64,000 nt of DNA from assembly GCA_023614405.1 (NCBI GenBank), contig JAJUPC010000230.1, positions 186,001 through 250,000 of the forward strand. Direction: 5' to 3'. How positions within the stretch are numbered: the stretch's first letter is position 1; every line of letters begins with the position of its first letter. A program made the position numbers and the translations under genes. This DNA comes from Avena insularis (taxonomy: Eukaryota > Streptophyta > Magnoliopsida > Poales > Poaceae). Below the pieces are notes generated by a model. That model made no database searches. It was not told where the DNA came from and saw only the letters and a list, made by a program, of their open reading frames with translations. Positions 21,985 through 32,927 of the stretch are shown piece after piece.

Positions 21985-23847
21985 TGTTGGAGATATGCCC
22001 TAGAGGCAATAATAAATGTAGTTATTATTATATATCTTTGTGTTTATGATAAATGTTTACATTCATGCTATAATAGTATTAACAAGGAAACCATTAATAC
22101 TTGTGTGATTTGTAAACTTAATTTGAAGTCCCTAGTATAGCCTCTATACTTCACTAGCTTGTTGGTTGATTGATGATTGTGGTTTCCCTATCATGAACAT
22201 TGAGATGTTATTAACAACAAGATCATATCATTAGGAGAATGATATGGTGGACATACTCCTATAGACAAGCGTAGCATAAAGATCAAGTCATTTCAATAGT
22301 TCAATTGCTATATGCTTTCTGATACATAGTAACCTAATTCCTTCGACCATGAGGTCATGCATATCACCTTTACTGGATGGATGCTTTGATGTCATCAAAC
22401 ACCACACCGTAACAGGGTGTTTATAAAGGTGGCATTGAGTGTTCGGAAAGTATTGGTTGAAACACATGGATCAAGAGTGGGATTTGTCCATCCATATGAC
22501 GGATAGATATTCTCTGGGCCCTCTCGGTGAAATGTCATCCAATTAGCTTGCAAGCATGTGACTGGGTCACAAGGGATCACATATCACGGGAACGAGAAAA
22601 GAGTACTTATCGATGTGAGGATGAACTAGGTATGCAGAGATACCGACGATCATAACCTCGGATAAGTAACATATCGTGAGACAAAGGGAAATTGGTATCG
22701 TATGTAAGTGGTTCATTCGATCGCAAAGTAATCGTAGAAATATGTGGGAGCCATATGAATTTCCAGATTCCTCTATTGGTTATTGTTCGGAGAAGTGTCT
22801 CGATCATGTCCGCATAATTCACGAACCGTAGGGAGACACACTTAAGGATTCGACGTTGTTTGAGTAGTTATGGTATTATGAGAAAGAGACCGAATGTTGT
22901 TGAGTCTCGGATGGGATCCGGATATCACGAGGTGATCCGAATGGTCCGGAGAATAAGATTCATATAAGGAAAGTCCCGTTTGAGTAGGAATGATTCCGTG
23001 TTTTCATCGGAATGTTCTAGAAGGTCCCGAATGTCCGAGACTCGGAGGGAAGGTACATGAATGTGTCATTACATATTGGAATGATTGCATCATGTACTAG
23101 GTGTTCTTGCTGTCCAAAATAAAGGGTTTATTTAAATCCTAAATTGAAAAGTCAAACGGCTAGTTTGAAAGTCAAACGCAAGTTTTGGAAAGTGGAAAGA
23201 GGAGAAGTGGAAACCGAGTTGGGAGGATTCCTCCTCCCAAGCCAGCGCCCACCTCAAGGCCGAGTTGGGAGGGACTCCACTCCTCCCTTGGCCATGCCCT
23301 CCCACCTATAAAGGGAGGGCAGGGCCTCCTCCTACACACAAGTTCCTATCCTCTAAACTAAACCTAGACCTAAACCCGGTTTAGAGCTATTTCAGTTTAG
23401 AGCCTTCTAATTGGTTTAGAGCCTTCTAATTGGTGTGTCTAATTACTAGACCACTAATAGCCTCTCTCATAAGCTCCACCATACTACCGGCTTAAGGCGA
23501 AGCCTCAGATTTCCCTCTACTTCCTGGTACCACAGTTGTCTTAGGAATCGCGAGGAGAGTGCTACAACCTCCGCTTCTTTGGAACAAGGAGAGGAAGGTC
23601 TTCGTCAGTCAAACGTGACTGATCAAGGGAGCGCTGCTGGAACGTGGCGTTGGAAGGATCGTCTCACGCGATCTTGAGATCGGAAAGAATGCGACTACAT
23701 CACCCACGAATCTGCTCGTTAAACACTTTGGAATCTTCGAGGGTGAGTTATTCCATCGACTCGTTGCTGCAATCTAGTAGATAGATCTTGGCTTGTTTGT
23801 TTGTATGCGATAGAAAATTTTTGTTTTCCATGCTACGAACCCCTACA
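21985..23847 (+). repeat. E4 5' LTR, 1863 bp
   Basis: It starts TGTTGGAGATATGCCC and ends AACCCCTACA. Compared with the 3' LTR it shows mainly short deletions, many of one or two bases, and few substitutions. A TATA-like box (CTATAAAGG) lies at 23307, upstream of the GC-rich transcribed part. Confidence 0.93.
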
Positions 23848-25023
23848 AAGGGTATCGAGCCGTGTCTATATGTAGATCTGTTGACGAGTAGAACACAATG
23901 GTCATTGTGGGCGTTGATGCTTTTATTGTAGATTGCTTTTTGTGTACTTTGCATCTTGCGGTATGTTGGGATGAAGCGCCGGCTAACCTTACATGACATC
24001 GTTCATGAGACTTGCTCCACGCTTGACATGCAACTCGTATTGCATAAGTGGCTTTATGGTGCTGTTTCTCCTAGCATAGTAAAGATCCAATTTACAACGG
24101 GTGATCAACAATGCTAGTATCAATGTTGTGGTTCTTGTTCGTAAGTTAGAACGACACTTATTGAAAGCCCCAAACCACGTAAAATATGCAAAGAAAGTAG
24201 AGGCGTCTAACTTTGTTTTGCAGGTGTGCGATGATGTGATATGGCCATGATTGTGATTATATTTGATGTATGCAATGTTCCTTATTGTAAGTTGGCAACC
24301 GCGGGAGCCATATGGTTGTCTTTAATTTACATTAAGACCTGCGTGTCTATTCAAAATAGTTGTAATAGTTGAAGCTGGTGGGCGACAACCATGAAGAAGC
24401 ATCATTGACCTTGATGCTATGCCGGTGATGATGGAGATCATGTTCGTGCTTGAAGATGGAGATCGGAAGCACAAAGAAGAAAGGCCATATCATATCACAT
24501 ATTATGAATTGCATGTGATGTTAATCCTTTATGCATCTTGTATTGCTTAGTAGGCAGCGGTAGCATTATAAGATGATCCTCATGCACATAAATTTCAAGT
24601 TCTAAAGTGTTCACCCTTAGTATGCACTGCTGCAAAGCTTGCTGCTTCAAGCACCACGTGATGATCGGGTGTCTTTGATTCCGCTGGTGAATACAACGTA
24701 AGCAAGCCAGATTTGCTTATGCGGTAGCTAAGGTTTGATCTTGACGAGCCTAGCATGTACGACATGGCCTCGGGAACACGGATGGCCGAAAGGTAAAGCA
24801 TGAATCATATAGTAGATATGATGAACATGATGATTGTTAGCCATTAAAACTATATCAACTCGTGATGATCGGTGTTGATGTAGTGGATTTGGTTCGTGTG
24901 ATCACTAAAACAATGCGAGGGATGTTGTTTTGAGTGGAGTTCACCTAGCTTAATTTCATTAATTAATTTGAACTCAATTTATCATAAACTTAGTCTAAAC
25001 TATTGCAAATATGTTGTAGATCA
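23848..25023 (+). other. E4 primer binding site and untranslated leader
   Basis: GGGTATCGAGCC at 23850-23861 is a degraded copy of the initiator tRNA-Met site. The remaining 1.16 kb is the non-coding leader shared with E1 and E2. No gene is visible. Confidence 0.75.
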
Positions 25024-25905
25024 ATGGCGGCCCCTACCATCAATTTTAATGCGTTCATAGAGAAAGAAAAGTTGAAAAACAATGGAAGCAACTTCGCGGA
25101 TTGGTTCCGCAATTTGAGGATTGTCCTCACATGGTAATTTGACCTATGTGCTGGATGAACCGCTGGGTGACCCACCTGCAGCTGATGCTACCGATGAGGT
25201 AAAGAATGTTTTCCTCGCTCGGAAGAATCGGTACTCCATAGTTCAGTGTGCTATCTTGTATGGTTTGGAATCGAGCTTGTAAAAGGTTTGAAGAGTCGAT
25301 CCATATGATATTGTCGAGGATCTCAAATTAATCTTTGAGACTCATGCGCAATTGAAAGTTATGAAGCTTACGAAAAGTTCTTTAAGCGCAAGATGGAAGA
25401 GGGTAGCTCCGTCGGTGAGCATGTGCTTAAGATGTCCAGGCACGCAAATAAACTTCAAAGTTTGGGTATAGTGATTCCTAATACTTTGGGGTTTACCGCA
25501 TCCTCCAATCACTACCACCAAGTTACAAGAACTTTGTGATGAACTACAACATGCGAACATGAACAAAGAGTTGCGAGAACTATTTGCTATGTTAAAATCT
25601 GTAAGTGGAGATCAAGAAAGAGCACCAAGTGTTGATGGTCAATAAGACCACCAAATTCAAGAAAGGCAAGTCTAAGCGGAAGGGACACTTCAAGAAGGGT
25701 GGTAAGAAAGTTACCACGCGACGAAGAAGACCAAGGCTGGACCTAAGCCTGAACCGAGTGCTTTTACTGCAAGGGAGAAGGTCATTGAAGCGGAATTGCC
25801 CAAAGTACTTGGCGGATTTGAAGAACGGCAACATCAAGAAGAAAGGTATATCGATATACATGTTATTGATGTGTATCTCACTAGTATTCGTAGTAGTGCC
25901 AGGTA
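25024..25905 (+). pseudogene. E4 gag (broken)
   Basis: It starts at 25024 with MAAPTINFNAFIEKEKLKNNG. The frame shifts near 25125, and the block FKRKMEEGSSVGEHVLKMS is recognisable near 25380. The basic tail KFKKGKSKRKGHFKKGGKK lies at 25650-25720. The zinc knuckle at about 25758 reads CFYCKGEGH and then loses frame by a missing base. Confidence 0.82.
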
Positions 25906-27186
25906 TTTGATACTGGTTCGGTTGCTCATATTTGTAACTCAAACAGGAGCTGCGAATAAACGGAAGCTAGTGAAGAACGAGGTGACGATCGGCGTAGAAG
26001 CGGATCAAAGGTTGATGTGATCGCAATCGGCACGCTACCTCTTCATCTACCATCGGGATTAGTTTTATACTTAAATAATTGTTATTTGGTGCCTGCGTTA
26101 AGCATGAACATTATATCGTGATCTTGTTTATTGCGAGGCGGTTACTTGTTTAAATCCGAGAATAATGGTTGTTCGATTTATCTGAGTCATATGTTTTATG
26201 CACCTGCACCTTTGATAGATGGTCTATTCATATTGAATCTCGATAGTGGAAATACACATATCAACAACATTGAGGCTCTACGTTTGAAATCAGCGATAAT
26301 TAGACCTATATGTGGTAATCGCTGTCCTTGGTCACATTGGAGTGAAGCGTATGAAGAAACTCCATTCCGATGGACTTCTTGAATCACTTGATTTTGAATC
26401 ACTTGAAAGATGCGAGGCATGTCTGATGGGTAAAATGACTAAGACTCCATTTTCTGGTATAATGGAGCGAAGCTACGACTTATTGGAAATCATACATACC
26501 GATGTGTGTGGTCCAATGAGTGTAGCATCGCCTTGGGTTATCGTTATGTTCTTACCTTCACGGATGATTTGAGTAGATATGGGTATATCTATTTCATGAA
26601 ACATAAGTCCAAACTTTCGAGAAGTTTAAGGAGTTTCAAAGTGAGGTAGAGAATCAACGTAACAAGAAGATTAAATTTCTACGTTCGATCGTGGAGGTGA
26701 ATATCTAAATTACGAGTTTGGCGAGCATTTGAAGAAATGTGGAATACTTTCGCTGATTGACACCGCCGGAACACCACAGCGTAATGGTGTGTCCGAGCGT
26801 CGTGTCGAACTCTCTTAGATATGGTTCGTTCTATGATGTCACTTACAGATTTACCGCTATCATTTTGGGGTTATGCATTAGAAACAGCCGCATTCACTTT
26901 AAATAGGGCACCGTCTAAATCCGTTGAAACGACACCATATGAATTATGGTTTGGGAAGAAACCTAAATTGTCGTTCCTTAAAGTTTGGGGATGCGAAGCC
27001 TATGTAAAGAAGTTACAGCCGGACAAGCTTGAACCCAAAGCGGAAAAATGCGTCTTCATAGGATACCCGAAGGAAACTATTGGGTATACCTTCTATCATA
27101 GATCCGAAGGCAAAATCTTCGTTGCTAAGAATGGATCCTTTCTAGAGAAGGAATTTCTCTCGAAAGAGGTGACTGAAGGAAAGTAG
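25906..27186 (+). pseudogene. E4 protease and integrase (broken)
   Basis: The protease remnant is at 25906-26110 (AHICNS-like text, then KNEVTIGVEADQR). Integrase text: LIDGLFILNLDSGNTHINNIEA (26215), GHIGVKRMKKLHSDGLLES...CEACLMGKM (26330-26440), EIIHTDVCGPMSV (26489), then several frameshifts. From 26821 to 27186 an open stretch reads MVRSMMSLTDLPLSFWGYALETAAFTLNR through GYPKETIGYTF. Compared with the intact E2 stretch at 7562-8626 the damage is mostly single-base indels. Confidence 0.85.
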
Positions 27187-28950
27187 AACTCGGCGAGGTT
27201 GTCGAACCTTCTCTCGAATTGCGAGTAGCGCAGACCGGAAGAAGTTCCGTGGTGTCGCACCAATAAGAGAGGAAGCTAATGATAGTGATCATGAAACTTC
27301 GGTTGAAGTTGCTACAGAGCCTCGGAGGTCAACGAGAACTCGTACCACTCCAGATTGGTATGATTCCGTTATGAATGTCATGGTGGTGGACAACACCAAT
27401 GACCCCGAGACATATGAGGAAGCGATAATGAGCCCAGATTCCAATAAATGGCAAGAAGCCATGAAATCCGAGATTGGATCCATGTACGAAAACCAAGTAT
27501 GGACTTTGGTGGACTTACCGGATGGCCGGAAGGCTGTCGAGAACAAATGGATTTTCAAGAAGAAATCAGATGCTGATGGTAATGTTATCATCTATAAAGC
27601 TCGACTTGTCGCAAAAGGGTTTCGACAAATTCAAGGAGTTGACTACGATGAGACTTTCTCACGATGGCGAAGCTAAAATCTGTGAGGATTATGTTAGCAA
27701 TCGCTGCATATTATGATTATGAGATATGGCAGATGGATGTCAAAACAGCATTCCTCAATGGAGACATTGATGAAGAGTTGTATATGATGCAACCCAAAGG
27801 TTTTGTCGATCCTAAAGATGCTAACAAGGTATGCAAGCTTCAACGGTCCATCTATGGATTGAAGCAAGCATCCCGGTTGGAATCAACGTTTGATAAGGTA
27901 ATCAAAAGTTTTGGTTTTATACAAACTTATGGAGAAGCTTGTATTTACAAGAAAGTGAGTGGGAGCTCATGGCATTCTTAATACGTATGTGGATGACATA
28001 TTGTTGATTGGGAATGATGTAGACCTTCTTAATAATGTCAAGGAATATTTGAATAATAGTTTTTCAATGAAGGATCTTGGCGAGCTTACATATTAGCATA
28101 AAGATTTATAGAGATAGATCGAAGCCAAATATCATTGTCACAAAGTACATATTTGGACAAAGTTCTAAAGAGGTTTGGAATGGAAGATAGCAAGAAAGGG
28201 TTCTTGCCCATGTTGCTAATACGACCTTGAGTAAAACTCAAAGTCCGACATCGGCAGAAGATAGAGAAAGGATGAGTAAGACTCCTATGCATCAGCCATA
28301 GGATCTCTAATGTATGCCATGCTATGTACTAGACCCGACATCGCATATCGTTAGTCTAACTAGCAGATATCAAAGTGATCGAGTGGATCATTGACAATGA
28401 TCAAAAACATCCTTAAGTACTTGAGAAGAACTAAGGATATGGTTCTTTCTTATGGAGGTGATGAACAGCGTTGTTAATGGTTACACCGATGCTAGTTGGA
28501 ACACCGATCCGGATGATTCTAAATCACAACTGGATACGTATTTATTTTGAATGGTGCAGCGAAGCTGGAGGAGTGCAAAGCAAAGCGTTGTGGCGAGATC
28601 TTCAACTGAATCGAATACATGGCTGCCGGAGGCTTCACAAGAAGCGATATGGATGAAAGAGTTCATTACGAGCTGGGTGTGGTTCCTAGTGCTGGACCCA
28701 ATGTCTATCTCATTGTGATAACATGGGCGCCATAGCCAATGCGCAAGAACCAAGGTCACACAAGAAGTGAAGCATATCAAGCTGCGTTTCCACGCTATTC
28801 GAGAACATATCCAGGATGGGGATATAAAGATTTGCAAAGTACACACAGATCTGAATGTGGCGGATCCGTTGACTAAACCTCTCCCGAGGGCAAAACATGA
28901 CCAACACCAAACTGCCATGGGTGTTCGATATATTACCATGTAATCTAGAT
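27187..28950 (+). pseudogene. E4 reverse transcriptase and RNase H (broken)
   Basis: RT starts with RRSTRTRTTPDWYDS and [27 protein letters not shown] (27371-27676). After a small deletion at 27660 comes YEIWQMDVKTAFLNGDIDEELYMMQPKGF (27715-27810, motif A), then KLQRSIYGLKQASR. The YVDDILLIGND site is at about 27985, in another frame. RNase H: GYTDASWNTDPDDSKS near 28480 and the end near 28900 (NVADPLTKPLPRAKHDQH-like text). At least six frame changes occur. Confidence 0.85.
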
Positions 28951-28960
28951 TAGATGACTC

Positions 28961-28977
28961 TAGTGCAAGTGGGAGAC
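28961..28977 (+). other. E4 polypurine tract
   Basis: AGTGCAAGTGGGAGAC lies immediately before the 3' LTR. It is the usual primer site for plus-strand synthesis in this family. Confidence 0.85.
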
Positions 28978-30868
28978 TGTTGGAGATATGCCCTAGAGGC
29001 AATAATAAATGTAGTTATTATTATATATCTTTGTGTTTATGATAAATGTTTACATTCATGCTATAATAGTATTAACAAGGAAACCATTAATACTTGTGTG
29101 ATTTGTAAACTTAATTTGAAGTCCCTAGTATAGCCTCTATACTTCACTAGCTTGTTGGTTGATTGATGATTGTGGTTTCCCTATCATGAACATTGAGATG
29201 TTATTAACAACAAGATCATATCATTAGGAGAATGATATGGTGGACATACTCCTATAGACAAGCGTAGCATAAAGATCAAGTCATTTCAATAGTTCAATTG
29301 CTATATGCTTTCTGATACATAGTAACCTAATTCCTTCGACCATGAGGTCATGCATATCACCTTTACTGGATGGATGCTTTGATGTCATCAAACACCACAC
29401 CGTAACAGGGTGGCTATAAAGGTGGCATTGAGTGTTCGGAAAGTATTGGTTGAAACACATGGATCAAGAGTGGGATTTGTCCATCCATATGACGGATAGA
29501 TATTCTTCTGGGCCCTCTCGGTGAAATGTCATCCAATTAGCTTGCAAGCATGTGACTGGGTCACAAGGGATCACATATCACGAGCGAGAAAAGAGTACTT
29601 ATCAAGAACGAGGATGAACTAGGTATGCAAAGATCTGGACGATCATAACCTCGGATAAGTAACATATCGTGAGACAAAGGGAAATTGGTATCGTATGTAA
29701 GTGGTTCATTCGATCGAAGTAATCGAGAAATATGTGGGAGCCATATGAATTTCCAGATTCCTCTATTGGTTATTGTTCGGAGAAGTGTCTCGATCATGTC
29801 CGCATAATTCACGAACCGTAGGGAGACACACTTAAGGATTGACGTTGTTTGAGTAGTTATGGTATTATGAGAAAGAGACCGAATGTTGTTGAGTCTCGGA
29901 TGGGATCCGGATATCACGAGGTGATCCGGAATGGTCCGGAGAATAATATTCATATAAGGAAAGTCCTGCTTTGAGTAGCGGAATGATTCCGGTGTTTTCA
30001 TCGTGAATGTTCTAGAAGGTCCAGGAATGTCCGGCTATCCTGATGGGGAAGTGTACATGAATGTGTCATTTCATATTGGAATGATTGCATCATGTACTAG
30101 GTGTTCTTGCTGTCCAAAATAAAGGGTTTATTTAAATCCTAAATTGAAAAGTCAAACGGCTAGTTTGAAAGTCAAGCGGCAAGTTTTGGAAAGTGGAAAG
30201 AGGAGGAGAAGTGGAAACCGAGTTGGGGAGGATTCCTCCTCCCAAGCCGGCGCCCACCTCAAGGCCGAGTTGGGGAGGGACTCCACTCCCTCCCTTGGCC
30301 GGCCCTCCCACCTATAAAGGAGGGCAGGGCCTCCTCCTACACACACAAGTTCCTATCCTCTAAACTAAACCCTAGACCTAAACCCGGTTTAGAGCTATTT
30401 CGGTTTAGAGCCTTCTAATTGGTTTAGAGCCTTCTAATTGGTGTGTCTAATTACTAGACCACTAATAGCCTCTCATAAGCTCCACCATACTCGCACCGCT
30501 TAAGGCGAAGCCTCAAGGATTTCCCTCTACTTCCTGTACCACGCCGTTGTCTTGCCCGAATCGCGAGGAGAGTGCTACAACCTCCATTTCTTTGGAACAA
30601 GGAGAGGAAGGTCTTCATCGAGTACCGAACGCGGTGACCGATCATGGAGCGCTGCTGGAACGTGGCGCTGGAAGGATCGTCTACGCGATCTTGAGATCGG
30701 AAAGAGTACGACTACATCACCCACGAGAATCTGCTCTCGTTAAACACTTTGGAATCTTCGAGGGTGAGTTATTCCATCGACTCGTTGCTGCAATCTAGTA
30801 GATAGATCTTGGCTTGTTTGTTTGTATGCGATAGAAAATTTTTGTTTTCCATGCTACGAACCCCTACA
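28978..30868 (+). repeat. E4 3' LTR, 1891 bp
   Basis: It starts TGTTGGAGATATGCCC and ends AACCCCTACA, followed by the target duplication CTATA. It is nearly identical to the 5' LTR. Confidence 0.93.
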
Positions 30869-30873
30869 CTATA

Positions 30874-32520
30874 GTCACCAACAGGGAAAAAGCCGCACTA
30901 TGTTTTGCAGATCCACTTTGAGGCTACAAATAACATGGCGGAATATGAAGCACTCATTCACGGACTTTGCATAGCCAAGGATATTGGCATCAAGCGCATA
31001 GTTTGTTGTGGAGATTCCGACTTGGTTGCCCAGCAGGTGGCTGACACCTGTAACGCGCGAAACCCTATGATGGCGGCATAGCGAGACGAAGTGGACGAGA
31101 TAGCCAAGTGCTTCGAAGGCTATGAAGTCAAGTATGTCAAAAGGGAGGAAAATGAGGCGATTGATCAGGGTGCAAACCAATTCCACCTGGCGTATTTCTG
31201 GAGCATCTACGGACCCCATCCGTGAAGGGAGCGGACCCCAAGAACCCGGATAGAGTAGATGGATTTGTTCATACAATAACAAAAGTCCCTCTGGCTTGGA
31301 CAAAATCGTTCATGGAATATCTCGTACACGGAACTTTGCCCATCGACGAGGTTGAAAGTCGACAAATAGTACGTCGAGCAAAGGGCTATACCATAATCAA
31401 TGGGAAGCTCTACAAAAGAAGTACCACCTGTGTATACCTCAAGTGTGTCTCCTAGCAAGAAGGTATTTAAATCCTTCATGAGATCCATCTTGGAGATTGC
31501 GGGCATCACACCGCTCCTCGAACGTTGGTCTCCAAAGCCTTCCGTCAAGGATTATACTGGCTGACCACGAAGGCGGACGCCGACAAGCTGGTTGAGACAT
31601 GCATGGATGCCAGTATTATGCCCGACAACCACATGTACCAGCTCAAGAATTGTGAACCATACCAATAACTTGGCCGTTTGCAGTCTGGGGGCTTGACATG
31701 GTTGGTCCATTACAGACGACACCTTGTGGGTTCACGCATCTGCTAATAGCAGTTGATAAATTCACAAATGGATAGAAGCTAAACCCATTAGAAAGCTTCA
31801 TGGGGCAACTTCCCTTAGGTTTGTCCAGGATATAGTGGAAGCTTATTGTTGGTAGAAGGGCATCTGACTTGATTTGGCATTTGTGGCACATCCACAGTCC
31901 AATGGACAAGTTGAGCGAGCCAATGGATTAATTCTACAAGGAATAAAGCCACGTCTAGAAGCATCGCTACATAGAGCAGCTAGAGCCTAGGCGAAGGAAT
32001 TGCCATCTATTTTGTGGAGTTTACGAACTACCCCAACAGATCCACCGGCTACACCCCTTAATTCATGGTATATGGAGAAGAAGCACTTCTACCCTACGAC
32101 ATCCTTCACGATTCACCAAGAGTTGCCGCATACGACGAGGATGATGCTGAAGAATATAGACGCCTAGATGTAGACCTTCTCGAGGAAGAGCGCATATTGT
32201 CATGACAAAGATCCACCATCTACCAGCAGAAGCTACACAGCTACCATAGTCGCAACGTTTGGCATCGCTCGTTTAAAGAAGGGGACCTGGTGCTCCGACT
32301 TAAGCAAAAGTAGTCACACAAACTATCCCCGTCATGGGAAGGACCGTTCATCATAAGCAAGGCGCTACTCAATGGTTCCTATTACCTCGTTGACAATCTT
32401 GAACTAGAGGATAGGCCAAACTAGGATCATAAGCGTAAGTGACATGACCCGGATGATGACTACCCGGAGCTTGATTGGCCATGGAACATAGCACAACTAC
32501 GTCCTTTCTACACTTAGAAT
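30874..32520 (+). pseudogene. E3 RNase H end and integrase (broken)
   Basis: The text resumes in RNase H: HFEATNNMAEYEALIHGLCIAKDIG with DSDLVAQQV (catalytic Asp). Then come YVKREENEAIDQGANQF, an integrase zinc-module remnant (about 31400-31640), RFVQDIVEAYCW (31820) and FVAHPQSNGQVERANGLILQGIKPRLE (31880-31960, third acidic residue). The segment between these two, which should hold the second catalytic Asp (TDNG), is missing. This points to a deletion near 31855. The tail VYGEEALLP-like text ends near 32510. Many stops occur. Confidence 0.82.
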
Positions 32521-32927
32521 ATTTTACTATCTACTGTGTATCTCTTATATGATCAATTAAATAAAGATCTTTGGTTCACTCATATGCTTGAGACTTTTAC
32601 CTCCTTTTGTGTTCATTTTTGGATCATATATAACCTTTATGCGCAAGTTTTGCATTGGCACTTGTGAAAATTCTGCCTACGGGCGTTAGCTTAAGTTTTC
32701 TGGTACACACGTTCTTTGTTGTTTTTATGTGGATTCTGGAGTACTGACTTACGACACTCGAAGTCGATGATTTTGTGCTTAGGTTTTTGACGGTGCCATT
32801 GGGTATCATCACATGATCGCATAGTTTTGGCTAAGGGTCTTTTGACTCACGAAAAGTCAAGCATAAAAACCAGAGTAATGGATAAGCCAGCACTTGCTTA
32901 AAAAAATATAAATGTTGGAATTAGTTC
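32521..32927. other. E3 3' non-coding stretch
   Basis: This is AT-rich sequence between the end of pol and the antisense gene. I see no coding or repeat structure in it. Confidence 0.5.

Larger units (their letters stand above)
21985..30868 (+). mobile_element. E4: Copia LTR retrotransposon, Angela type, complete with both LTRs
   Basis: It has LTRs of 1863 bp (21985-23847) and 1891 bp (28978-30868), a primer binding site at about 23850, gag, PR-IN-RT-RH and a polypurine tract. The target duplication CTATA is exact (21980-21984 and 30869-30873). Removing the element joins the RNase H of E3 in the right order. It belongs to the same subfamily as E2 (LTR start TGTTGGAGATATGCCC and near-identical integrase text). 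Gag and pol contain many frameshifts, although the LTRs are nearly identical. Confidence 0.95.
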
